NCBI GenBank assembly: GCA_902588925.1
Contig: CACIRB010000008.1
Coordinates: 1-32,740, forward strand
Direction of reading: 5' to 3'
DNA: 32,740 nt
Source of the DNA: an uncultured Pelagibacteraceae bacterium
GTDB taxonomy: Bacteria > Pseudomonadota > Alphaproteobacteria > Pelagibacterales > Pelagibacteraceae
Shown here: piece after piece, positions 24,619 through 32,740 of the stretch
Layout of the letters: each line of letters starts with the position of its first letter
Position numbering within the stretch: position 1 is the stretch's first letter
The notes under the pieces: model-generated
What the model was told of the DNA's origin: nothing
Databases searched by the model: none
What the model saw: only the letters and a program-made list of their open reading frames with translations
Made by a program: the position numbers and the translations under genes

Positions 24619-25077
24619 TTATATAAAATTATTTTGTCTTAAACTTTCAGCCAAAACTATTGCAACTGAGGAAGCTATATTTAAAGATCTTGCTTTTTTA
24701 CTCATGGGAATTTTTAAACGATCACTAATTAGCTTATGAACTCTTTCAGGGACCCCAGCGCTCTCTCTTCCAAATAAAATTGTATCATCAGCTTTAAAGT
24801 TAAATTTAGTATAATTTATAGAACCCTTGGTTGTCATTAAAACAATCCTTTGATTTTTTTTTTCTTCAAAAAAATGTTCTGCACTTTGATAAAATTTTAT
24901 TTCCCCAAAGTCCATGTAATCCATGACAACTCTTTTAAACCTTTTGTCAGTTAATAAAAATCCACATGGCTCAATAATTTCTAATTCAGCCCCTAAACAG
25001 GCGCATGTTCTTATAATCGCAGCTGTATTCTGTGGAATATCAGGCTCGTATAGTGAAATTTTAGGTCTAGGTTTCAT
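24619..25077 (-). CDS. trmL: tRNA (cytidine/uridine-34 2'-O)-methyltransferase TrmL
   Basis: This 152-residue SPOUT methyltransferase methylates the wobble ribose of some leucine tRNAs. The N-terminal LYEPDIPQNTAAIIRTCACL (9-28), LFGRESAGVPE (motif 2) and the knot motif IPMSKKARSLNIASSVAIVL are diagnostic. It heads a minus-strand unit trmL-hemF-greA and is divergent from petA. On its strand AAGG lies directly before the ATG, too close for normal Shine-Dalgarno spacing. Confidence 0.93.
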   Translation of the reverse strand: MKPRPKISLYEPDIPQNTAAIIRTCACLGAELEIIEPCGFLLTDKRFKRVVMDYMDFGEIKFYQSAEHFFEEKKNQRIVLMTTKGSINYTKFNFKADDTILFGRESAGVPERVHKLISDRLKIPMSKKARSLNIASSVAIVLAESLRQNNFI

Positions 25078-25168
25078 CCTTAATGTGTCATTCTTTCAGT
25101 AGAAAAATTACTTTTATCTTATAAGAAATCGTATATTAAATTAATTTTTTAACAAAAAATTATTAAAA
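25078..25168. promoter_or_regulatory. Divergent promoter region between trmL and petA
   Basis: This 91-bp AT-rich gap must drive trmL-hemF-greA leftward and the bc1 operon rightward. For petA the best candidate is TTACTT (25108-25113) with TATATT (25132-25137) at an 18-bp spacing, leaving about 25 nt of leader. No strong Shine-Dalgarno sequence precedes the petA ATG. Nothing else stands out. Confidence 0.35.
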
Positions 25169-25678
25169 ATGTCAGATAAAAAGCCAAAAAGAAGAGAGTT
25201 TTTATTTACAGCAACCACAGCTGTAGGTGCCGTTGGAGCAGCAGCAGTAGTGTGGCCTATGGTAGATCAAATGAACCCAGATGCTTCAGTTAAAGCATTA
25301 GCAAGTACAGAGGTTGATGTAAGTTCGGTTAAACCTGGAAATACAATTACAGTTCTGTGGAGAGGAAAACCAGTTTTCATTAGAAGAAGAACAAAAGAAG
25401 AGATCGAAGAAGCAAGATCTGTAAAAATGGAGGAATTAATTCATCCAGAAAAAGATGAGGATAGAGCAAAAAATCCTGAATGGTTAGTGATGGTAGGAGT
25501 CTGTACTCATTTAGGATGTGTACCTTTGAATGATAAAGGTGATTATAATGGATGGTTTTGTCCATGTCACGGTTCTCACTATGATACATCTGGAAGAATT
25601 AGGAAAGGACCAGCTCCTTGGAATATGGAAGTTCCTAAATATGAATTCGTGAATGCAAACACAATTAAAATAGGATAA
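25169..25678 (+). CDS. petA: Ubiquinol-cytochrome c reductase Rieske iron-sulfur subunit
   Basis: This 169-residue Rieske protein has an N-terminal twin-arginine signal-anchor ([11 protein letters not shown], then a hydrophobic helix at about 14-32). The [2Fe-2S] ligands are C112 and H114 in CTHLGC and C131 and H134 in CPCHGS, with C117 and C133 forming the usual disulfide. It carries electrons from ubiquinol to cytochrome c1 in the periplasmic face of complex III. It is first in petABC; cytochrome b follows after 7 bp. Confidence 0.97.
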   Translation: MSDKKPKRREFLFTATTAVGAVGAAAVVWPMVDQMNPDASVKALASTEVDVSSVKPGNTITVLWRGKPVFIRRRTKEEIEEARSVKMEELIHPEKDEDRAKNPEWLVMVGVCTHLGCVPLNDKGDYNGWFCPCHGSHYDTSGRIRKGPAPWNMEVPKYEFVNANTIKIG

Positions 25679-25685
25679 TAAATTT

Positions 25686-26948
25686 ATGAGTGATCACGAT
25701 TATAAACCTAAATCTAAAGTTGGTCAGTGGTTTAATGATAGATTACCGCTACTAACTCTTGCAAATCATCTAACAGATTATCCTACTCCAAAAAATTTAA
25801 ATTACTGGTGGACATTTGGTGGAATTTTGACTTTTTGCCTAATCACACAAATCATAACAGGATTAACTCTAGCCATGCATTACATTGCTCATGCTGACAT
25901 GGCATTTGAAAGTGTTGAACACATAATGAGAGATGTGAACTACGGATGGTTAATTAGATATATACATGCAAATGGTGCATCAATGTTTTTTCTTGCAGTT
26001 TATATTCATATTTTTAGGTCGTTATTTTATGGATCTTACAAATCTCCAAGAGAAATTATTTGGATTTTAGGAATAATAATTTACCTGTTAATGATGGCAG
26101 CTGCATTCATGGGTTATGTTTTGCCTTGGGGACAAATGAGTTTCTGGGGAGCAACTGTTATTACAAATTTATTTAGTGCAATACCATTAGTAGGAGAGGG
26201 AATTGTAACATGGTTGTGGGGTGGATACTCAGTTGATAACCCAACTTTAACAAGATTTTTTACTTTGCACTACTTAATCCCTTTTTTAATTTTAGGACTT
26301 GTAGTTTTACATATTTGGGCACTACATGTACCTGGAAATAACAATCCCGTTGGTATTGATATTAAAAAACCTTCTAAGGATACTGTCCCATTTCATCCAT
26401 ACATTGTTATTAAAGATGGTTTTGCATTACTAATGTTCATGATTGTTTTTGCATTTTTTGTTTTTTATACGCCTAATATTTTAGGACATGCAGATAATTA
26501 CATAGAGGCAAATCCTATGGTAACTCCAGCACATATAGTTCCAGAATGGTATTTGTTACCTTTTTATGCAATATTAAGATCAGTGCCAGATAAACTTCTT
26601 GGAGTAGTTGCAATGTTGTCCGCAATTTTAATACTTGCAGCTTTACCTTGGTTAGATACTTCAAAAATTAGATCAGCAGTGTTTAGACCTTTATACAAAC
26701 AATTTTATTGGATTTTAGTAGCAGACGTTTTAATTTTAGGTTACGTAGGGGCAATGCCTGCAGAAGGCCTTTATTTATTAATAGCAAGAGTAGCCACAGC
26801 CTATTATTTCTTACATTTTTTAGTTATTCTCCCTGTGCTAGGATTTAAAGAGAGAACATTACCTGTCCCACTAAGTATAACGGAACCTATTTTAGGTGGA
26901 TCACCAAACTTAGCAGCAGCAAGACATAGAGAAAGTAAAACAAAATAA
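25686..26948 (+). CDS. petB: Ubiquinol-cytochrome c reductase cytochrome b subunit
   Basis: This 420-residue membrane protein has eight expected helices. The two bis-histidine haem pairs are H94/H195 and H108/H209, with the canonical 13-residue spacing in helices B and D. The Qo-site PEWY motif is at 286-289 ([15 protein letters not shown]). It oxidises ubiquinol and recycles electrons to quinone, moving protons across the membrane. Spacing to petA is 7 bp and to petC 1 bp. The sequence is complete and conserved. Confidence 0.98.
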   Translation: MSDHDYKPKSKVGQWFNDRLPLLTLANHLTDYPTPKNLNYWWTFGGILTFCLITQIITGLTLAMHYIAHADMAFESVEHIMRDVNYGWLIRYIHANGASMFFLAVYIHIFRSLFYGSYKSPREIIWILGIIIYLLMMAAAFMGYVLPWGQMSFWGATVITNLFSAIPLVGEGIVTWLWGGYSVDNPTLTRFFTLHYLIPFLILGLVVLHIWALHVPGNNNPVGIDIKKPSKDTVPFHPYIVIKDGFALLMFMIVFAFFVFYTPNILGHADNYIEANPMVTPAHIVPEWYLLPFYAILRSVPDKLLGVVAMLSAILILAALPWLDTSKIRSAVFRPLYKQFYWILVADVLILGYVGAMPAEGLYLLIARVATAYYFLHFLVILPVLGFKERTLPVPLSITEPILGGSPNLAAARHRESKTK

Positions 26949-26949
26949 A

Positions 26950-27729
26950 GTGAAAAAGTTATTTAAATTAATTTTAATACTTTCATTTTTTTCTCTAAAT
27001 AGCTCTCAAACTTTTGCTGCAGAAAAAGTAGAATATCTTAAAACAGATTGGAGTTTTAAAGGTCTTTTTGGAAAATTTGATAGGGCAACTCTTCAAAGAG
27101 GATATCAAGTTTATACTGAAGTTTGTGCTTCTTGCCACTCAATGAAATATTTGAGCTACAGAAATTTATCAGAAGAGGGTGGGCCAGAGTTTTCAGAGGC
27201 AGCTGCAAAAGCAATTGCTGCTTCTTTTGAGGTTAAAGATGGACCAAATGCTGATGGTGAAATGTTCACTAGACCTGGAAAACTTTCAGATAAATTTGTA
27301 ATGCCATACGACAATGTCAAAGCTGCGCAAGCAGCTAATGGAGGAGCGTATCCACCAGACATGTCTGTTTTAGTTAAAGCTAGAGGCGGTGGAGTTGATT
27401 ATATTTATTCTTTACTTCAAGGTTATGAAGATCCACCAAGTGGAGTAACTTTGGATGATGGAGTTTACTATAACAAATATATGTATGGTAATAAGATTAG
27501 AATGGCAGCACCATTATCAGATGGAATAGTAGAGTATGGCGATGGCACTAATGCGTCTGTTGAACAGATGTCAAAAGATGTAACAACATTTTTAATGTGG
27601 GCCGCAGAGCCTAACTTAGAAGCAAGGCACCAAATGGGATTTAAAGCTATAGTATATTTGATTATTTTAACTATTTTAGTTTACTTCAGTATGAAGAAAA
27701 TTTGGTCACGTGTTGAATCTGAAGTTTAA
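26950..27729 (+). CDS. petC: Ubiquinol-cytochrome c reductase cytochrome c1 subunit
   Basis: This 259-residue c-type cytochrome has a signal peptide (residues 1-24, ending QTFAA), haem-binding C59-A-S-C62-H63, the conserved MKYLSYRN after it, and a C-terminal anchor helix (IVYLIILTILVYF). The likely axial methionine is in NKIRMAAPLSDG. The start codon is GTG at 26950, one base after the petB stop. The last 24 bp overlap the convergent ychF gene, so the two mRNAs are complementary at their ends. Confidence 0.97.
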   Translation: MKKLFKLILILSFFSLNSSQTFAAEKVEYLKTDWSFKGLFGKFDRATLQRGYQVYTEVCASCHSMKYLSYRNLSEEGGPEFSEAAAKAIAASFEVKDGPNADGEMFTRPGKLSDKFVMPYDNVKAAQAANGGAYPPDMSVLVKARGGGVDYIYSLLQGYEDPPSGVTLDDGVYYNKYMYGNKIRMAAPLSDGIVEYGDGTNASVEQMSKDVTTFLMWAAEPNLEARHQMGFKAIVYLIILTILVYFSMKKIWSRVESEV

Positions 27730-28779
27730 TACATCTCCATCTTTAACAATATAATCTTTTCCTTCTAATCTCATTTTTCCATTTGCTTTAGAATTTACCC
27801 AGCCATCATTTGCTACAAAGTCTTCATAAGAAATAGTTTCAGCTCGAATAAAGCCTTTTTCAAAATCAGTATGAATTTCACCTGCTGCCTTAGGAGCTGT
27901 ACAATTTTTTTTAATTGTCCACGCTCTTGTTTCTTCAGGACCCGATGTAAAATACGTATCTAGTTCTAAAATATTGTAGCCTTTTTGAATTAACATATTT
28001 AATCCAGTTTCTTTTAAACCTATCATTTCCATATAATTTTTTTTCTCTTCAGTAGGCAGCTCATTAATTTGATTTTCTATATCAGCAGATACAATTAGTG
28101 TATTTTCATTTCCAAATTTTTCTATGAAATCATTTGTATATTTGTTGCCATTCTGAATACTTTGTTCATCAACATTACAAACATATATTTTTGGCTTAAT
28201 TGACAATAAACCACTTTGATTTAATTGCTTGGTGTCAAATTGTGTTTTTAGGACTGAAATATCTTTATCATTATTGATGCAATCTAGAGCAATTTCTAAA
28301 ATTTTAAGTTGCTCCTCATCTACATTTTTTTTGTTATTCTTTTCCAATCTTTTTTGAATACTCTCAAGATCTGCAAGCATCATTTCAGTTTCAATAATTT
28401 CTAAATCTCTCACTGGGTTTACATCAGGATTAACATTTTGAATATCAGCTGAATCAAAACATCTAATCATATGAATTACTGCATCAACTTCTCTTATATG
28501 AGAAAGAAATTTATTTCCTAATCCTTCTCCTTTTGAGGCTCCTTTTACAAGACCAGCAATATCAACAAATGAAATTGTAGTATTAATTACTTTTTTAGAG
28601 TTAGAGATTTTTGATAATTTAGACAATCTTTCATCTGGTACAGGAACCACCCCAACATTTGGATCAATTGTGCAAAATGGAAAATTAGCCGCTTGTGCTT
28701 TGCTAGAATTTGTTAATGCATTAAAAAGTGTTGACTTACCAACATTTGGCAAACCAACAATTCCACATTTAAAACTCAT
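27706..28779 (-). CDS. ychF: Ribosome-binding GTPase/ATPase YchF
   Basis: This 357-residue P-loop NTPase of the Obg family has G1 GLPNVGKS at 9-16, the switch region FPFCTIDPN, G3 DIAGLVKGASKGEGLGNKFL, and a C-terminal TGS domain (about 275-357). YchF/OLA1 proteins prefer ATP over GTP and act on ribosomes during stress. It follows pth with one base shared (TAATG), and ends inside petC by 24 bp. Standard length. Confidence 0.96.
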   Translation of the reverse strand: MSFKCGIVGLPNVGKSTLFNALTNSSKAQAANFPFCTIDPNVGVVPVPDERLSKLSKISNSKKVINTTISFVDIAGLVKGASKGEGLGNKFLSHIREVDAVIHMIRCFDSADIQNVNPDVNPVRDLEIIETEMMLADLESIQKRLEKNNKKNVDEEQLKILEIALDCINNDKDISVLKTQFDTKQLNQSGLLSIKPKIYVCNVDEQSIQNGNKYTNDFIEKFGNENTLIVSADIENQINELPTEEKKNYMEMIGLKETGLNMLIQKGYNILELDTYFTSGPEETRAWTIKKNCTAPKAAGEIHTDFEKGFIRAETISYEDFVANDGWVNSKANGKMRLEGKDYIVKDGDVLNFRFNT

Positions 28780-29339
28780 TATTTATTATTTACTGTACTT
28801 GAAAATAGATCTAATTTTTTTTCAATTAGTATTGAAATTGACTCAGTAATATTATTTGTAATTTTTTCTAATCCAACCATTTCATCTTCATCAAAATTTT
28901 GAAGCACGAAATCACCAACTTCTATATTATCTTTTGGTTTTCCAATACCTATTCTTACTCTAGAATAATCTTTACCAATAAATTTATCTATTGATGCTAC
29001 ACCATTATGACCTGCGCTAGATCCTCCAAACTTAGTTTTTATTTTTCCAAATTCTACATCCAAATCGTCGTGAAAAACTATTACATCTTCAGCATCAATT
29101 TTAAAATATTCAATTAATTCTCTTATACAAATTCCTGAATTATTCATGAAAGTTAAAGGTTTAATTGCATATATTTTTTTATCCCCAACATTTCCTGTTG
29201 TGAGCAAACCTTTAAATTTAGGTTTTTGTTTTGATAGTCCAAATTTTTTATTTATGGAGTCGATAATTTTGAAACCTACATTATGTCTATTATTTTCACT
29301 ATCTGGCGTTGGGTTACCTAGTCCTACAAATAAAAGCAT
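28779..29339 (-). CDS. pth: Peptidyl-tRNA hydrolase
   Basis: This 186-residue enzyme frees tRNA from dropped-off peptidyl-tRNA. Conserved catalytic residues are N9 (GLGNP), H19 (RHNVGF), N66 (TFMNNSG), D92 (VFHDDLD) and N112 (SAGHNG). It lies after rplY (40-bp gap) and before ychF, the usual rplY-pth-ychF order. The gap to rplY holds a short AAACT-TT-AGTTT hairpin, too weak to call a terminator. Confidence 0.97.
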   Translation of the reverse strand: MLLFVGLGNPTPDSENNRHNVGFKIIDSINKKFGLSKQKPKFKGLLTTGNVGDKKIYAIKPLTFMNNSGICIRELIEYFKIDAEDVIVFHDDLDVEFGKIKTKFGGSSAGHNGVASIDKFIGKDYSRVRIGIGKPKDNIEVGDFVLQNFDEDEMVGLEKITNNITESISILIEKKLDLFSSTVNNK

Positions 29340-29379
29340 GAGAATTTTTTAATGGAAAACAAACTTTAGTTTAAATAAT

Positions 29380-30075
29380 TTATTTTTTTTCTTCAGCAGG
29401 CTTATCTTCGCCTTCTTTTTTATCACCATCTGCTGCTGGTTTATCTCCTTCAGCTGTTTCACCTTCTGCACCCGCTTCTCCTTCAGCTGCTTCAGCTGGT
29501 TTTTCTGGTTCTTTCATTACAGTTGGAGCTGCTAGTGTCGCAATAACGAAATCTCTACCTTGAATAGTTGGTACAACTTCAGGATCTAAATTGATTGATG
29601 AAATTTTAAAACTAACTCCAATATCAACACCATCTAAATCAATTAAAAGATTATCAGGTATTTTTTCGCTTGGACATTTCAATTCAACTTTTCTTCTTAC
29701 AATATTCAATACCCCACCTTTTTTTAATCCAGGTGATTTTTCATGATTAATAAATTTAACCGGGACCTCAATTCTAATTTTTAAACCAGGTACAACTCTT
29801 AAAAAATCAACATGTATAGGTTCATCAGATATTATGTGATATTTTACTTCTCTTGGAAGTACATTTTGAGGCTTACCATTAACATTCAATGTAAGAATAG
29901 TAGATAAAAAATTTGTGTCTTCTAACATCGATTTTAGTAGTTTCTTAGATATAGAAACTTTTTCGTTTTGAGCTTCACCACCATAAATTATAGCTGGAAC
30001 TTCTCCATTGTCTCTCAATGAATTAAGTTCACCTTTAGTTTTGGTATTTCTGATGTTAGCTTCTAAAGTATTCAT
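29380..30075 (-). CDS. rplY: Ribosomal protein bL25, long (CTC/TL5) form
   Basis: This 231-residue protein has an N-terminal 5S rRNA-binding domain (about 1-90, including NGEVPAIIYGGE and SDEPIHVDFLRV) and a C-terminal CTC beta domain (about 95-185). The last 40 residues are a low-complexity Ala/Glu/Gly/Lys tail (EKPAEAAEGEAGAEGE and so on), richer in GC than the surroundings. Long L25 forms with acidic tails are common in alphaproteobacteria. It is preceded by prs with a 45-bp gap that may contain a promoter (TTGTGT-N17-TAAAAA on the minus strand). Confidence 0.95.
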   Translation of the reverse strand: MNTLEANIRNTKTKGELNSLRDNGEVPAIIYGGEAQNEKVSISKKLLKSMLEDTNFLSTILTLNVNGKPQNVLPREVKYHIISDEPIHVDFLRVVPGLKIRIEVPVKFINHEKSPGLKKGGVLNIVRRKVELKCPSEKIPDNLLIDLDGVDIGVSFKISSINLDPEVVPTIQGRDFVIATLAAPTVMKEPEKPAEAAEGEAGAEGETAEGDKPAADGDKKEGEDKPAEEKK

Positions 30076-30120
30076 AAAAACAAGGGTTTTTAGCTCAAGA
30101 TCCTTAATAACACAAGGTAA

Positions 30121-31053
30121 TTATTTAAATAAATCAGATACAGAAGTGGAATTTGATATTCTTTTTATTGCTTCGCCCATGAGCCCTGAAATAGATAAAA
30201 CCTCAATGTTTTTAGTACCTTTTATTTTATCGTTATTATCAATTGTATCTGTAATTACTAAATTTTTAATAACAGATTTTTTAATTTTTTTGACCGCTTC
30301 TCCACTAAGAACTCCGTGAGTAATATAAACATAAACCTCTTTTGCGCCTCTATCTTTTAGAGCTTTAGCTGCATTCACAATTGTACCACCTGAGTCGATG
30401 ATATCATCCACAATTATACATGTTTTATCTTTTACATCCCCAATTACATTCATAACCTGTGATTGTCCTGGTTTAGGTCTTCTTTTATCTACTATGGCTA
30501 GACCAACATTTAAAAGTTTTCCAAGAGCTCTTGCTCTTTCAGTTCCACCCACATCTGGAGCAACACAAATCACATTTTTACTTTTAATTTTTTTCTTAAC
30601 GTGTCTTGCAAAAATAGGAGTAGCAAACAAGTTATCTACCGGAATATCAAAAAAACCTTGAATTTGTCCTGCATGCAAATCTACTGTTACAACTCGATCT
30701 GCCCCTGCTTTTGTGATCAGGTTAGATACAAGTTTTGCTGAAATAGAAGTTCTTGGAACAACTTTTCTATCTTGTCTTGCGTATCCAAAATATGGAATTA
30801 CGGCAGTTATATTTTTGGCAGAAGATCTTTTTAAAGCATCTATACACAACAAAAGTTGCATTAAATTATCATTAGCTGGTGAAGAAACAGATTGAATAAT
30901 AAAAATACTATTTCCTCTTATATTTTCATTTATCTCAACATAGATTTCGCCATCAGAAAAATTTCTTATACTTGAATTGACTAATTTAGATTTTAAATAT
31001 TTAGCAATGTTCTTACTAAGAGGTTTATTGCTATTTCCTGATAATAATTTCAT
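30121..31053 (-). CDS. prs: Ribose-phosphate pyrophosphokinase
   Basis: This 310-residue PRPP synthase joins ATP and ribose 5-phosphate, supplying purine, pyrimidine, His, Trp and NAD synthesis. Conserved motifs are [48 protein letters not shown] (metal and substrate binding) and the PRPP-binding loop [18 protein letters not shown]. Length is normal. It starts 8 bp after the pgeF stop and belongs to a minus-strand run midA-pgeF-prs-rplY. Confidence 0.97.
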   Translation of the reverse strand: MKLLSGNSNKPLSKNIAKYLKSKLVNSSIRNFSDGEIYVEINENIRGNSIFIIQSVSSPANDNLMQLLLCIDALKRSSAKNITAVIPYFGYARQDRKVVPRTSISAKLVSNLITKAGADRVVTVDLHAGQIQGFFDIPVDNLFATPIFARHVKKKIKSKNVICVAPDVGGTERARALGKLLNVGLAIVDKRRPKPGQSQVMNVIGDVKDKTCIIVDDIIDSGGTIVNAAKALKDRGAKEVYVYITHGVLSGEAVKKIKKSVIKNLVITDTIDNNDKIKGTKNIEVLSISGLMGEAIKRISNSTSVSDLFK

Positions 31054-31061
31054 GAAAAAAC

Positions 31062-31820
31062 CTAATTAAGCATAATTATTGAAATATTTCTACCATAATC
31101 AGCATAATTTAAACTTTTTGATCTTCTAGCACTAAAAAATTTATTTTTAGCATCAAATGTATCAACGTCTATTTTTTCTATTTTTTTCACACCAGACTTA
31201 AGGATTAATGATTTAACATAACTAGATAAGTTAAAATATAACTTTTCTTTACTCATTTTAAAAAATTTATGATTAGTTTTGTCTTTTATCACAAATTTTT
31301 TATAAAAATCTTTTTTAACCTCATAATTTTTAACTGATATTGCAGGTCCTATAACAGCTGTTATATTTTTTGTTTTTGATCCTTTTTTAATCATAAATTT
31401 AATCACTTTTGATACAATTCCTTTAAAAGCACCTTTCCATCCTGCATGAATTGCAGCTATCATTTTCCTCTGATTATCAAAAACTAGTATTGGAACACAA
31501 TCTGCAGTCAAAACAGCAATAGGCACATTCATTTGGTCAGTAATAATTGCATCAGCCTTTGGTTTTATTTTTGATTTATACTTATGGTCAATGAATACGA
31601 ATTTATTACTATGAATTTGGTTAAGTAAAAAAATATTTTGTGAGTTATTAGAAATTTTTTTCCTGACAATATTTAAATTTTTTTTTACATTTGCACTATT
31701 GTCATTCGAACCTGGTCCACAATTTAAACTTTTATAAATATTTTTTGATACACCGCCGATGCTATTAAAAAAACCATATTTAATAGCTTTATATTTTGAA
31801 AGCTTTTTTGATTTAATCAA
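31062..31820 (-). CDS. pgeF: Purine nucleoside phosphorylase PgeF/YfiH (LACC1 family)
   Basis: This 252-residue protein of the 'multicopper polyphenol oxidase' (DUF152) family has zinc-ligand residues H70 (LLNQIHS), C108 (LTADCVPIL) and H125 (AAIHAGWKG), the diagnostic triad. Current knowledge gives the family purine nucleoside phosphorylase and adenosine deaminase activity, and a role in peptidoglycan precursor editing in E. coli. It follows midA with 8-bp overlap, a common alphaproteobacterial pair, and precedes prs. Confidence 0.93.
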   Translation of the reverse strand: MIKSKKLSKYKAIKYGFFNSIGGVSKNIYKSLNCGPGSNDNSANVKKNLNIVRKKISNNSQNIFLLNQIHSNKFVFIDHKYKSKIKPKADAIITDQMNVPIAVLTADCVPILVFDNQRKMIAAIHAGWKGAFKGIVSKVIKFMIKKGSKTKNITAVIGPAISVKNYEVKKDFYKKFVIKDKTNHKFFKMSKEKLYFNLSSYVKSLILKSGVKKIEKIDVDTFDAKNKFFSARRSKSLNYADYGRNISIIMLN

Positions 31821-32739
31821 TTTGAAAACCAGTTTTAAATTTATTGTTTTTAACTTTTATCAACATTACCTTAAATAACTCTCCCATTTGTTTTTCATCA
31901 ATTAAACGTCTAATTCTATAAAATAGATCTGTTTTCTGTGAGAAGGCTATATTATTACTAACAATCTCTGCTCTTTGCAAAATCCCCATACTTGTTAAGA
32001 ATTTTTTTTGATTAGTAATTAGATGATCCAGTTTTTCAAATTGATGAATATAATTAGCATATAAATTAAAATTTAAATTGTATGTGATATCAGAGTCACC
32101 AATATCTTCTAATATGTTTGAAAATTTATGATTTTTTATTGCTTGAATAGTATTTTTTATTTTCAGATCTAAATATCCATAATCAATTATCAAAAGTCCA
32201 CCATCTCTCTTTTCAATAATTTTACAAATTTTCTCTAGATACCTAAACGCTTCTGGAGAGTATTCAATAATTTCTTGGTCCTTAGATATTTCAAATTTAA
32301 GTTTTTGCTCTATTATTTTAATATTAACTTCCTTGTCAGTGAACTCAGCCTTTTTATAAGTTTTTAAATTAACATATCTTTCGAACCAATTATTCTCCTT
32401 CTTAAAAAATTGCTTTATAGGAAGGGCATCAAAAAATTCGTTTGCAAGATAAATACAAGGAAATGTGTTGTCCATTTCAACTTCATTTAGCCAGATTATT
32501 TTTTCAGAATTTAAATTTTTTTTTTGTTCATTGATTAAATATGAGCTTTTTTCATGAATAATTAAATTACAGGAATCAAAACAATCTGGAAAATTCTTTA
32601 ATGTTTCTGATACAACTTTCATCATCTCGCCATTACCTGCGCCAAGTTCAATTAAGTTAAATTTTTTAGGTGAACCGATACTTTTCCAAAAAGTTATTAC
32701 CCATATCGCAATTATTTCTGAAAATAGTCTTGTGATATT
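31813..32739 (-). CDS. midA: SAM-dependent methyltransferase, MidA/NDUFAF7 family (5' end outside window)
   Basis: The minus-strand frame stays open to the window edge, giving 308 residues without a clear start, so the gene enters from outside. An internal ATG at 32625 is not the start: upstream in-frame codons encode RLFSEIIAIWVITFWKSIGSP and the AdoMet-binding glycine loop IELGAGNGEM, both conserved in the family. Further signatures are LANEFFDALPIKQF and LLIIDYGY. In mitochondria NDUFAF7 methylates an arginine of a complex I subunit; bacterial members probably act similarly. It overlaps pgeF by 8 bp. Confidence 0.9.
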   Translation of the reverse strand, partial: NITRLFSEIIAIWVITFWKSIGSPKKFNLIELGAGNGEMMKVVSETLKNFPDCFDSCNLIIHEKSSYLINEQKKNLNSEKIIWLNEVEMDNTFPCIYLANEFFDALPIKQFFKKENNWFERYVNLKTYKKAEFTDKEVNIKIIEQKLKFEISKDQEIIEYSPEAFRYLEKICKIIEKRDGGLLIIDYGYLDLKIKNTIQAIKNHKFSNILEDIGDSDITYNLNFNLYANYIHQFEKLDHLITNQKKFLTSMGILQRAEIVSNNIAFSQKTDLFYRIRRLIDEKQMGELFKVMLIKVKNNKFKTGFQID

Positions 32740-32740
32740 T

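Noticed and set aside
29345..29379. Possible terminator between rplY and pth (AAACT-TT-AGTTT)
   Set aside because: The stem has only five pairs, one of them GC, with no proper T-run following on the minus strand.
29380..29520. GC-richer tail of L25 as inserted foreign DNA
   Set aside because: Ala/Glu/Gly/Lys-rich tails are usual for long L25 proteins in alphaproteobacteria and explain the composition through GCN, GAA and GGN codons.
1..32740. Riboswitches, CRISPR arrays, insertion sequences, phage or defence genes
   Set aside because: I looked for conserved leader structures, spaced direct repeats, transposase frames and terminal inverted repeats and saw none.

Overview
The window looks like a piece of a SAR11-type alphaproteobacterial chromosome (Pelagibacterales, 'Candidatus Pelagibacter' or a close relative). 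The signs are very low GC, short or overlapping gene junctions, few Shine-Dalgarno sites, proteorhodopsin, a CcrM-type GANTC methylase, and alphaproteobacterial gene orders (dciA-dsbA-smc-F0 ATPase, petABC, midA-pgeF). I see no insertion sequence, phage gene, CRISPR array or rRNA, and no gene-free stretch over 300 bp; the longest is the 213-bp acs/proteorhodopsin divergent region. The organism assignment rests on gene content and is an inference.

Layout. 1-2095 (minus): propionyl/acetyl-CoA synthetase, then an SMR-family transporter cut by the window edge. 2309-3082 (plus): a blue-tuned proteorhodopsin closed by a strong terminator. 3185-6207 (plus): a membrane di-iron desaturase-family enzyme, a [2Fe-2S] ferredoxin, a TrxR-like ferredoxin-NADP reductase and a YfcG-type GST, which look like a self-contained electron-transfer/oxygenation module. 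6213-8762 (minus): phytoene desaturase (crtI), phytoene synthase (crtB) and only the first fifth of a lycopene cyclase (crtY), an apparent deletion scar with a small membrane ORF across the junction. 8802-11148 (minus): the F0 ATP synthase genes (atpI-B-E-b'-b). 11158-14803 (minus): an unusually short SMC lacking a recognisable hinge, a DsbA-like thioredoxin-fold protein and a DciA/DUF721 protein.

14804-16935 (plus): mutY and a UbiH-like FAD monooxygenase. 16932-19383 (minus): ccrM, rnhB and a family-4-like uracil-DNA glycosylase that has lost the usual Fe-S cysteines. 19398-23313 (plus): a secreted TPR protein, ispE, tRNA-Gln(UUG) and a CCA-adding enzyme that starts 5 nt after the tRNA. 23310-25077 (minus): greA, hemF, trmL. 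25169-27729 (plus): the cytochrome bc1 operon petABC. 27706-32740 (minus): midA (partial), pgeF, prs, rplY, pth, ychF.

How it fits together. Energy conservation dominates: a light-driven proton pump, the bc1 complex and the F0 sector share the window, with carotenoid genes just downstream of F0 on the same strand. The rest is mainly genome maintenance (SMC, MutY, UDG, RNase HII, CcrM, DciA) and translation (tRNA-Gln, CCA enzyme, TrmL, Pth, L25, YchF). The items most worth a second look are the truncated crtY, the ccrM promoter with GANTC sites in its core, the hinge-less SMC, the desaturase-ferredoxin-reductase module and the cysteine-stripped UDG.
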